From: Sergeia podlipaevii
Taxonomy: Eukaryota > Euglenozoa > Kinetoplastea > Trypanosomatida > Trypanosomatidae
Assembly: GCA_030849805.1 (NCBI GenBank)
Contig: JASANZ010002003.1
Span: forward strand, 1 to 31,902
Reading direction: 5' to 3'
Length of the DNA: 31,902 bases
Each line of letters begins with the position of its first letter. Positions within the stretch are counted from its first letter, which is position 1. The translations under genes and the position numbers were made by a program. Positions 19,801 to 29,600 of the stretch are shown piece by piece. Under the pieces are notes generated by a model. That model worked only from the letters and a program-made list of their open reading frames with translations, was not told the DNA's origin and ran no database searches.

Positions 19801-20072
19801 CAAGCGCACATCATTGCGAAACTCCACCCTCCGTTCTATCCGCTTCTTGTTTTTCTTCGGCGTGTTCTTTAGCGTCAACATTAGAAACAAGAACATCAAA
19901 GAAAGCAGCAGGGGGCAGGCGGCAGCGACAACAGCAGTCGGCATCGGTGCAGCTATCTGTCTTCCCGCCCAGGAAGTACTTGCTCAAGAACGACGCGTGG
20001 CTGCGGAGGCCCATCACACTCGCAGAGGAGATGCGCTATGGCGCGGTCATTACATACAATCGAGAATTGTAA
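16842..20072 (+). CDS. Main part of a disrupted hypothetical gene, function unknown
   Basis: I do not recognise this product. The frame is open for 1076 codons to a TAA. Its first in-frame ATG is only at 17028, which would discard an ordered, coding-looking segment (YDWHRIFLVRRHDTCHFYH). The true N-terminus therefore probably lies in the frame beginning at 16282. Ordered islands are at about 17514-17648, 17910-18003, 18339-18434, 18549-18638 and the C-terminus (19974-20069, with NDAWLRRPITLAEEMRYG). Between them lie Ser, Pro, His, Asp, Glu and basic low-complexity linkers. The islands contain many Arg, Trp, Tyr and His. With the upstream presequence-like start, a mitochondrial protein is possible, but that is inference. 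No membrane segment or catalytic motif is evident. The downstream 3.2 kb carries no further lesion, which argues against a long-dead pseudogene. Confidence 0.7.
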   Translation, partial: SPGGTSTEFCENDDLYRTSVTYDWHRIFLVRRHDTCHFYHKSSTSQDASPSHVRALRQVLAYMQDEACHASSGSSSRSASVTTAAPTRGRCRSCLPKFPESSTATDEEAAPQCSFHNRGESREEGEGEVDDAMFWQSPPVFECYYYLRDDRSHRHDIISRNSRQGPKDNVVSTCLSSSSTFCDVDGSCQPQPQHHYHHRQQRLHREHERHSSDVPSTTDVYEYNMEAFEPIGRLCAIPGLPQPPLNTHTYLRSLRYTPDTNRHFVDDDDDTEEECVARCRCKWKGGKGEKAAAPSGGGEQKRQRHTGRNSRRRRKRKDHDTTSTSASPARSSQSLFSPQSFCGVKQKERGGRSLERRYVSGTVLSLHEYLSFVCPTYHIPSSTYQHQDRDSPPHRTRAAATGPKTRRHESAKQNHRTTPSFSSLLPLGCSHDTTNCSTTVAAVSTSPRRLPSSLPAFSSLPTSSSSSSSSPSSSLFRFAPPSTFALESTKRGALTRTTRNHNWRCIPYNHHLRIIAEGTRAGFRVVSPLPPPTSLLSSSSSFSLSSPPSALPSVSLMDATDRRCGSNRSVDVLILLEREWICFSLRLHVHNPFATTVSSAPPPPPRTAQARAPISIRQRARVYSSPPAAAATAPSPFLNSLHRLPDFCSTATVASADTKVDRRAKNKREGDEEKQKEIAIEEAEWQQQQFQSHAAACCFSFRKEPRVVPDVPDALAVILAASEQGRSCTSQKQRRRRKGMKKIDAVMPILLEEAHAKHHKSQGSARCEDARMVTSSQDSQDFYAVDRSPEGTKVLHTRTGVSRARQSAPPDKSTSVSRLITGGGSVGAGDADAAGGDDSGGDDKEEEEERVTRDIPRRTVLVYEREGAPYTLPTSHSVDSRRQNEKIKKAPTRRRAGGLVESTLENDDEKEKDDAADDDRNEDNKEERIIRDAMSEDNAQCLTWTPRNARLIRREGRARDRALLCAYLAQHHRHHSCCCCCRQSHLTSAHHCETPPSVLSASCFSSACSLASTLETRTSKKAAGGRRQRQQQSASVQLSVFPPRKYLLKNDAWLRRPITLAEEMRYGAVITYNREL

Positions 20073-20814
20073 AATGAAAAAAAAAAACCTACTCAAATAT
20101 ATATATATATAGACAGATGCAGGAGACAAGTTAAACTCTCTCTTTCTTTCTCCGTTTTATTCTTATATCTCTTTTTTTTTTTTCTTTCTTATAATAACAA
20201 TAATAATTTCTATTCTTTATATTCACAAAGAAGAGAGACAGAGTAGCTACCATTTTTTTTTTCTTTTTTTTTTCTCTGATATGTGTATATATCTGTGTTT
20301 ATGGAAGAAGAGAAGAGAGAGAGAGAAGAAAAAAAGATAAAGAAATGAAAAGGAACTGCACTTACTCACAGATGCCATTCTTCTTTCCATAGTCTTCCAG
20401 CTAATTCCGATATATATATACATACATTACTATTTTTCCCTTTTACTTTTAGAAACCGATTTTAAAGATACAAAATTGTTATTTTTTCTCCTGTTCTGCT
20501 GTCTCTTCCTCTCTCTCTCTCTCTCTCTCTCTCATTTTCTCTCCAAAGAAGTCAAAGAAAGGGAGGGAGGGGAGGGGGGGGGGGTAATCTGAAAAGAGCG
20601 CGTATGTGCGTTTGTATGAATGCACTTAATAATAATAATAATAATAATAATGNCGCCCTTTTCCCTATTTTTTTTTTCAATTTTTGTACTCGAGAGAGTA
20701 AGGAGACAAGGTATTAATCTCTGTGCTTTTTTCTTTATAAGTACTTGATTTTTTGGTTTTCTTTTGCAAACGAAAATATAATATATATATATATATATAT
20801 AGAAAGAAAAAGAA
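20073..20814 (+). other. Spacer with several microsatellites and an ambiguous base
   Basis: No gene is supported. It holds an (AT)n run after the stop (about 20098-20110), T runs, (CT)n at about 20508-20532, a G run at 20571-20584, (AAT)n at about 20628-20651 with an N at 20653, and (AT)n at about 20778-20800. A reverse-strand open frame across the start of gene 5 is low complexity and crosses the N, so it is not called. Confidence 0.6.
20717..20741 (+). promoter_or_regulatory. Predicted trans-splice acceptor for gene 5
   Basis: A T/C tract (about 20721-20736) is followed by AG at 20740-20741, and no ATG occurs between it and the ATG at 20815. An AG at 20801-20802 after the (AT)n run is a less likely alternative. 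Confidence 0.4.
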
Positions 20815-21498
20815 ATGGCGAAGCAGCAGGGCGATGGACTTGCAGCTACCAGGGGAAGTAAGAAGACCAGCATGCGTAAGAAGGCAGCCAAGAAGATGTC
20901 AGAGGGTAGTCGTGTAGCCGTTGGCGGAGACCAAAGCCGTGTTTCTTCTTCTTCCTCACCCTTGTCTTCTAGCGGTGCCCTCAAAGGTCGCGCTACCGCC
21001 GTCACTACGATTACAAGCTCTGGCGATGCTTTGGTAAATAGTACTGGTGCCACCGACATGAACAGCGTGGCTGCAGCTGACGCCGCCATCCTCCGTCACC
21101 TGCGCCACCACGTCAAGTCGACAAAGCTCTCCGGGGTGTCTGCCGGGGAGTCCGGCGGTGCTGCGTCTGCGGGCATTAAGAAGAAGAAAAGGCTCATCTC
21201 TGGCATCACGGGCATGCATCCTGCCGAGCAGCGCCGCGCGATGCTGCGTGAGCGTCGCCGTCAGCGCCTGGCTGGAGATGAAGTAACTGTGCTACGTAGC
21301 GCCGCCGAGGAGCGCATGGATACCGCCCAGCAGGAGCTGCGCTTGTTTGAGACAGTGGCGCAGGTGCCTGAGTTTATTGCAAACCCTTTTATCTCTGTCA
21401 TGCAGCACCTGAACGACACGATGGACGTGCTGCGGCCCATGACGGCGGATGTCGGTAGAGCTCCCCTTCCTGAGAAGAGGGCAGGTCCCCGCATTTAA
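20815..21498 (+). CDS. Small basic protein, possible SLX9/FAM207-like ribosome-biogenesis factor
   Basis: The protein has 227 residues. Its first 35 are strongly basic (RKKAAKK near residue 22), followed by a Ser-rich stretch. A basic helical region around residues 123-155 includes IKKKKR and RERRRQR. The C-terminal part (about 160-205) reads AEERMDTAQQELRLFETVAQ and then PEFIANPFISVMQHL. This resembles the end of SLX9/FAM207 proteins, where a helix is followed by a Pro-aromatic-x-x-(N/S)-P motif and a short helix. SLX9 acts in the nucleolus in small-subunit pre-ribosome maturation and export. The match is from memory of the family pattern and is weak; another nucleolar or RNA-binding protein would fit too. 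It starts at the first ATG after the predicted acceptor and ends in TAA. It is the least repetitive gene here. Confidence 0.85.
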   Translation: MAKQQGDGLAATRGSKKTSMRKKAAKKMSEGSRVAVGGDQSRVSSSSSPLSSSGALKGRATAVTTITSSGDALVNSTGATDMNSVAAADAAILRHLRHHVKSTKLSGVSAGESGGAASAGIKKKKRLISGITGMHPAEQRRAMLRERRRQRLAGDEVTVLRSAAEERMDTAQQELRLFETVAQVPEFIANPFISVMQHLNDTMDVLRPMTADVGRAPLPEKRAGPRI

Positions 21499-22823
21499 AG
21501 TTCTTCAAGTAATAAACAAAACATAAAGAAATAATTGCGCAAAGTAACAACAACAACAACAACAATAGCAACACAGAAGAAGAAGAAGAACGATCAAGAA
21601 GTATATGGAGGGAGAAGTAACGACAAGCAAAACAAATAGCAGCTGCAAGAAGAAGAAGAAGGTGAGAGTGGGTCACAATTTGGATAAGCGCGGAGACGTA
21701 CGCTGCTGCTGCATCGGTTAAGAAAGTGTTTTCATTTCTTAACATATATAAATATATTAAGAGAAAAGTGTATAACCTAGCGTTGAGGTCAGACACAATA
21801 AACAACATATTTTCTTTTCTTTTTTCTCTGATGCTCTCCATATATTCGAGTTTTTTTTTTTGGATACGTTCTCATTTCTCTTTGTAGATACAAAGAGCTT
21901 GTTGTAAGGGGAGGATGCAGCAACCATAAAAGAAATGATAGAGTAATAATAATAATAATCATATTGGAGGCAAGAGCGAAATGAATAAGGAAAAAAAAAG
22001 GGGAGGCAAAGTTTGTCCTTATCCGCTTCAAAAAAAAAAAAAAAAAAGTGCATCTCATAGACACATGAGTATAGATTCTTAAAAATGCATTAACTATCTA
22101 ATTGAACACATTTTTTTTTCCCCTTCTTTTTTTGTCTTTCTCTCTCTTTTTTTTTTTTGTGTGTGTGTGTGTGTGCGGTAGCATTAGTGTATATATAAAT
22201 ATATNTTTTCATTTTTTTTTTTCTCTAGATTTTCTTTACTTTCTCTATTAATAAAGCATTTTTTTTTTTCCTTTAGATACATAATTATTCTTGTATCTTT
22301 GCGTTTTTTTTTTTTTTTTGAATATTGAATATTATTGTTACTAACGTGGTAAACCGTAGAGCTGTATTTTCTCAATTTTTTTTTTCGTTTAAACGCTTTT
22401 AGAAATTTTTTTTTTCTCTTTATGCAGCACTACCACTATAACTCACTTAGTGCTCCTTTCTTCATCAGTCACTAAGAGCTAGCACAAAGGCGTGCAAGTA
22501 CATACACACGCACCCTATAATAATAATTATTATTTTTGTTATTACCATTTTTTTTTTTTATGGGTGGGTGAGTGAGGGGTAGATACATATTTTCTAAAAC
22601 GGAAAGAAAGGGAAGCTGCTAGCGCACGTGAGTTGAGATCTCTTTCTCCTTCTATCTTTCACTTACTTACCAGTTTTATTTAGTTGCCATTTGTCAAGAG
22701 AAGGAAGTAGAAGTAGGAAGAAATCAACAAAAAAAAAGAGAGTGAGAGTGGAGATATATCAGCGCGTGTGTGTGAGTACCACACACAGACAGAAAAAGAT
22801 AACAAAGACATAATCATATCATC
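21499..22823 (+). other. Long AT-rich spacer before gene 6
   Basis: No gene is supported. The stretch holds (CAA)n at about 21547-21566, GAA repeats near 21575 and 21650, many A and T runs, (GT)n at about 22159-22174 and an N at 22205. A second pyrimidine-AG site occurs at 22405-22426, but no ATG follows it before 22560. Reverse-strand open frames here are translated homopolymers. No tRNA-like box A/box B pair was seen. Confidence 0.55.
22639..22673 (+). promoter_or_regulatory. Predicted trans-splice acceptor for gene 6
   Basis: A clean T/C tract (22639-22670) ends in CAG (22671-22673). The ATG at 22824 is the first after it, giving a leader of about 150 bases. An upstream acceptor-like site at 22426 would add an ATG at 22560. 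Confidence 0.6.
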
Positions 22824-23645
22824 ATGGAACGCGCAGACTCCAGCTCTCTGACAGCATTGCATACCTCCACAAGTTCCTCAGCAGCGGCACCGGCAGCATC
22901 ATCAAGATCAGCTGATGACGCTAGGAGTTATGAGGGTGGTGCATCGCTCAGTAATAGTAGCGGTGTCGGCGGAGCAGAGGGTGGCTTTGTGAGTAGTAGA
23001 AGCACTCGTAATACGTCCATCACTACATGCACCACAGGTAGTACCACCGCGAATGCTTCGGCAACGGCTGCTGCAGAGCTGCAGTATCAACAGCAGCAAC
23101 AGCAACAGCCCCACACACGCCACCATGATGTCGTGAAGCGAGTGCTCGAGAGGCGGCGCCAAAGTGCTGAATATCATTACCATCAACAACATCCACATTT
23201 GCAGCAGCAGCAGCAACATCTACAGATAACGACGACATCAGTGGAAGCAGCAACACCAGCAGCAGCGGCAGCAGCAGTAGGCGGGGAGATACACGGAGAG
23301 GCCGCCACAGCTGTGCTGACTGCAGCGGAGAGATTTCACAAAAGTACCAACAACGATGCGTGCAACAACGCTGGTGGTACTACAGGCCGCAGTCATGCAA
23401 ATCAGCAGCAACACCCCTATATTCACTCTAGCAGCGGCGTGCATTTTTCTGAGAATTCAGCAGTAGCATCATCAACACAGAGCACTCGAGAGAATTGCAT
23501 CAGAGCCGTCATGGGAGCCGCATTGGTGGATGCCGATACGCTAAAGGCGTGGCTGGAGGAGGCAACGACGATGATCGTCTGCTGCAAAAGCAACCACCCA
23601 AACACCATTAACATGCGTAGCAGCAGCAGCGGTCGCCACCACCAC

Positions 23646-23677
<32 letters not shown>

Positions 23678-26600
23678 CTCTCCTTTGACCCATCACTACA
23701 GTCACAGTAGCAACAACAACAGCAATCGAAGCTTTACTGCCGGCGGCGCTACCAGCGCTTCCGACGACCCCTTGGGGTTGGAGCAGACAGCACTTCACAA
23801 TGGTAGTGCGTCTCTATCTTTGTCGATTGGCAGCCGTGCTCCTTACGTGTTCAACACACCCGTCGTTGCTGTGGTGCCCTCACTGATTTCTACGTATACC
23901 GTCGGTACGCCTCTATCTGCGTCAGCGGTGACTCCGTCTTCTATCTTGACGATTCTACCAACCACCTCGGTCAACGCCGCTGCCGCTGCAATCACCGTGC
24001 CAACCGCTGTTGCCACGACGACGGCGACTTCCTTTCTTTCGTCGATGGCCGCCGTGGTGGAGGTGGACGACAGCGGCAGCGGTAATGTTGGCGGTTCTAG
24101 CGCTGGAGGAGGAGGAGGAGGAAGAGAAGCGTGCAGTGGCCTACTAAGCGACACCGATACGATCATGCTCGCTCACGTTGGTGGGTGCTACACAACAGAG
24201 TTTAGTCGATATCAGCAGCATCGTCTCTGGACTCGACTATCTCACAAGATGAAGGAACTAGAGAAGAAGTTGTTTTTCCTTTCGGTTAATCTTCTCGGGG
24301 TTTCTGCTGAGACGTGTCGTGCGCGATATGAGCGAACTCGTGACCTGCAGCGAGTGCTATGCCGCCGGGAAGGGAGTTACCCTTCTGGCGTCTCTCGCAC
24401 TCGCCTGCCAGACATGAGCCGCAGCTATTCCTATCCCTATTATAGTGGCAACCACAACCACACCAGTAGTGGTAGTGTTAAGGTATGCCAGGATCCAGGT
24501 GACGCTGTGGGTGAAGAGCCTCGTCTTTGCGTGTCTGCGAGGAGGACCAAGTCTTCCTCTGACTGCAACGTTTTTACTGCGATCGATGTCTCTTCTTCTC
24601 CACTGGGGACCTCGGAGCCTACTTTTTCTACTGTAGGCTTCTCGGCGATGGCGCATACTCATAGCAGCAGCAGCAGCAGCAGTAGCAACCACGACCACCA
24701 TCGCAATGACAACACTAACCCCCACCACCATTTTTATGCTTACTATCACACAAACAGTAACAGTAGCAGTAACAGTAGCAGTAGTAGCTGTAGCCGAGGT
24801 AGTGGGAGCGATCTTATCAATAGCTCAACCGATGCGAAGGCCACGACGGCGTCGACGAACGGCGCTGGCGGTGTTGGTGGTAGTGGCGGCATGAGCGTAG
24901 ACTCGGTGAGACTTGAGAAAAAGCGAACCCTACCACCACTGCAGAGCCGTTTCCTTTCCAAAACACCGCAGGAGCAGCAGCCACCGTGCTTGCAAAGCGC
25001 ACTACCGCAACCACCGCCTCACTCCCGTCAACTCTGTCAGTGGGCGGAGGAGGCGCTGACACGTGGAGAGCAACGACAACGCGGACGGAAATCAGCGAGA
25101 GCTCAAGAGCGTGGTGGCCGCCGCAACGATGATGACACACAGGAGGATGCTAAGGCAGAAGCAAATACTAACTCGACAGGCGCTCTTGTCAAGGCCGGTG
25201 AAGAAGCTTTCATGCACGGAGGTAAAGAGGCAGATGAAGGGGGCGAGGGCGATAAAGACGATGACAAGCTCACACGCGCTGCGATGAGGCGGCAGGAGGC
25301 ATCGCTCGTAACGAAGTCGGACGTACCGCCTGACGCCCATAACTGTAACTGCAACGATGACAACGATGATACCCGCAGCAAGGTGAAGGTGGAGAGCGCG
25401 GATGGCAATCCCTATCAAGCACAGGATTTGAGATACGATGGGCATGTGCGTCAGTCACCACGGAAGCCTCTTGGTGATCAGCAGCAGCAGCAGCAGCAGA
25501 AGCCTCACTCTGCAGGTTCTCAAGACCACTCCCGCGACGGGCGCAAACATAAGGGTACAAATATCACCTCAAATGCGGACGAGGACGACATTGGAGGAAA
25601 AAGTAGCAACTATGATGATAATGTTGGTAATCACGAAGTGGGCGGCGGCGGTGACAGCGATGTGTCGTTCTTAGCGGATATGAACAGCAGCACCGACTTA
25701 TCTCTCAGTTCAGCTCGTGTTGCACATCAGCAAGCACAGTGGCACAACACGCTACCCAGCGTGATCAAGGCCAGAGGTCAGATGATCCTCGCCAGCAGCG
25801 CGGCGGCATCTTCGGTGACGACGACGACGTCGACGGGGACGCACACAACGACGGTCTCTGCAGAGGGAGATGCTATCACTACTGGCAATAGCAACACTAG
25901 AAGGAGAGAGTCAAGAAGCGAGAACGTGGAGGCGAGTACGGACACCAGCGGCACTAGTGGTGTGATGCTGCATTTGGAGAACGGGACGAGTTCTGAAAAT
26001 GTTTCCATTGCACCGCCTTATCCTCCTCTACCCACTGTTGCGCAGCGGAATACCAGCAGCAGCACCACCACACACAGCAACAATGATCTCTCTAGCCACT
26101 TTGCGGCTACCAGCGGGGAGGTGGATCACAAGTGCTCGACGACGAGTTTTGCGGAGGCGATGAACTCGTCGTCCTTCATGGCCATGCCAGGACTTGCGAA
26201 CTTTACAAGTGTGCCCATAGGAGGTTGGAACGCGAGCCTCGGAAACGCCAACGCCAACGCTATCAACAACAACAATAATTGTTACTACATCCCCAATCCT
26301 ATCCACGCTGTCGACCTACTACCGCACACCAGTTCCACTCATAGTGAACTCTCGAATCACAACAGCAACCAGCGCCACATTCACCGCACTACTCGCAGTG
26401 GCGGTAGCGAACGAGGCGGTGGCGCAGAAGAGGAAGAGTGGCAGCTCTATCGAAAGCGAGCCATCACGATATCCACGTTTGACGTCAGCACTGGAACCCC
26501 CACTGAGGTCGAAGATGAAGGGAAGGACGACACGAAGACAAGGATGAAAATGAACGGGGCTGCAGAACGGTTGTCTTGTGCGTCGAAGACGTCACCGCAG

Positions 26601-29600
26601 GTGCTACCATCTATCGAAATCGCAACACCCTGCATGGATACTTATAGTAATACCAATAGTAACGGCATGACAGAGGCGGTGGAGCATGTAGTCAGTTCAT
26701 CCCATATGCTACCGCGGGAGGCAATGACGAGGACAACGGCGGGGGGCGTCACCACGCATCATCTAGCGTTTCGGTCCTCCACTTCTCCAGTTTCGCGCAT
26801 CTCTCGGAGATCACCATCGTCGAGTCCGTCGTCTGGGGTGCCATTCTCACCAACGCAGAGTAGTGAGGCGACCGGGTTCAGCGAGGAGAGCGGTGAGAAA
26901 GAAAAACAAGATCGCGACAGCACCACGACTTCTGCTGCTGCTGCTGCTGCTGTGCACGAACGCGTCGATGGCGGTGGAAACGCGGGTGCCGATCACAACA
27001 TGGGCAGAAAGGGAGAAGGCGTGGCAGCCCCGCAACACGGATCGCATTTTATGCCACAGTCGCCCACATGGGGGTCCCACAAGGACGGTGAGGAGGGTGA
27101 GAGGAAGCGATGCCAGAGGAGGGCGGCACCGCTTGTGCATCCGCTCTATGCACAGTCACAGAGGAGGGTAGACGATACCGACGCGGAAGTGACTTTTCAG
27201 ATAACCACCGCCACACGCGCAGAAACGGAAACAGCAGCAGAGGAGGAAGAGCAATCGTCTGACCCACCTGTCTTGCCTGACCCCTCCTCTACTGCTGTTT
27301 CCTCGGCTTCTCTTATTCGACACGTCGCGGTAGTTGGTGGTGGTGATGCCGCAGCGAGAGCAGTACAAAGCTCGCCCTCCATCGCGATCGGCACCTCACC
27401 CTTCACCCCATCTCTCTCTTTCTATTCGGCCCCCACCAGCATGGCGGTTGCGGCACTCATGCGTAGCACATACGAGAGCGGGACAGTACTGAGCGATGGT
27501 TGCAGAGGAGGAGGAGGAGAAGACAACGCCGTGGTTGCGGTTGCGGTGGCGCCGATCGTGACTAATCTCTCGCCTTTTCCCGACCGTTTTCCTCTCAACT
27601 CGGATAAGGCGGCACCTGCTGTGGACGCCACTACAACCACTACGACAACTACCGCCATCATCACTGCTCCATCATCTTCATCTTCGCCAGAAATGGCAGC
27701 TGCGACCAACATGAACGTCTCACAACCCCAAGAAGAAGAAGAAGAAGAAGAAGAACAACGCCAACAACTGAGTACCATGACGGAGGCGGTTTCTCAAACT
27801 TTTATCGTGAAGTCGCTGCCACGAACTTCTTCTTCATCGTCGTCTTGTTCATCATCATCTGCCTCGTCCACGTCGATGTCTTCGCCAGTGCCATCTTCTT
27901 TTGCCGCTGCTGTCACCACCACCGCCGCCGCAAAGGCCTTTGCGACTTCTAGCGAAGAGACTCCTCCTCCTCCTCCCCCTTCTTCTTCTCCTCTTCTTGT
28001 CCACATGGGAAACAACAACAGCAACAGCTGCAGCCCTGGAGGGTCACTCACGTGTGGCGCTCCCTTGCGCCTACCAAGGTCCTTTGTCGTGGCAGCACCT
28101 CTGGAGCTTGATGGCGGTGCTGCTGCTAGAGGAGGAAGCAATGATGAAGAAGGCCACGGCGGTAGCGACGGCGGCAACGGTGGAGGAGCAGCAGCAGCAG
28201 CAGACAGTGGCCAAGTCGTGACTGCGGAGAGGAATGGGAAAGGGTCCACGATGATGGCATCCGCGCTACATTCTCACCCGTTACAGGTGCGCAGGGAAAC
28301 TGCTGCAATGGCACTCTCCTCGTCGCCGCCATCTGCATCATCACCATCTAGAAGAAACGAATCCTCTCCGCTAGTGACTCACGCACCGCTCTCGCTGCTT
28401 CCACAGCATGTGGTCACCGTGGTAGTGAGATCTGACAATTGCAACGCGAGCGGCTCGCTTTACTCCACACACTCTTCTGCTGTTTCTTTTCCCTCTGTGG
28501 CAGTGGAGCATACGTACCGACTTCCCGAGTCCCTTACACGCTTGCACATGCAGCAGCAGCAGCAGCAGCAGCAAAGAAATGAAGAGGGGATTGCACTATC
28601 TTCTTCTTCTCCTTCCTCGTTCTCATCTTGGCCGGTGTCACCGCAAGCAGGCAACACGGCGTTGCTGCGCGAGTGCGCGGAGACTCCGCAAAGAAACAAC
28701 CACGAAAATGCCGTGATGTGCCATCAAAAAGGATCACAGGACGGCGTCGATGATGATGATGGCGACGGCGGTGGTGTTGGCGTTGCTCCAGTCGCTACCT
28801 TCATGCCTCAGAGAATGCTCACAGAAAGCCTTTCTTTTTCTTCTGCATATTCTCCGATTGCTAACAAGACAACTATGATAATGATGGACACTCCCTCTCC
28901 ATTACGGGGTGGGGTGGTAGACTACCATAAAAATCTACACCTTGCATCTTCTCCTTCGCCGATCTTGATGGACGACAGTGAGAGTCCCGGCACGGCGAGA
29001 GCGACTGCGGTGACAACAAGGCAGACATCCACTCATGAGGAGAGCGCGGCGGAGAAGGACCTCGGCGACGACGACGCAGAGGAGAAGGAGGCCATAACAC
29101 GAGGGGTACAACCCGACGGCGGCGAACACGTCGGCACTTCAGCAGAACACGCGCTTGCTATGACGACGACGACGACAATAGGCGAGATCCACGCCGCGGG
29201 CCCTAGCAACTCCGATGATCTCGCCATTGCAGCCGCTCAACCTGGGAGTAGTAACACACTTCTCTCTCACATTGCGAGCCACCTAGAGCGGCGCTTTTCG
29301 ATCTCCACTACGTCCTCCGCAAGAGCGAACGATGGCGGGGTGCCACCGCCCGATGCGCTCTGTGACACCGCAGGGCCTCAGACGCTGGCAGGTCACATGG
29401 GGTCGGTCGTGGTACTGTCGGAGGACAGTACCACGTGCAGCCTGACAAGTCGCAACGATAGCGGAAGCGGGTATAGAGAGAGCGTTATCGTTGGCGGTGG
29501 TGGCTGTAATATTGGTGGTGGTGGTGTGGGTGGTTGTGTCGGCGGTGCTGGCGGGCCAAACAGTGCGAAGGCAAGCAGCAGTTTGCGCAGTGGCAACGGC

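Noticed and set aside
22446..22476. CTTAGTG/CACTAAG inverted repeat in the spacer before gene 6
   Set aside because: The arms are only seven bases, separated by 17 bases, which is expected many times by chance.
23649..23678. Ten-histidine run as an engineered tag or metal-binding domain
   Set aside because: It is a CAT-repeat among many other codon repeats in the same gene, so slippage explains it.
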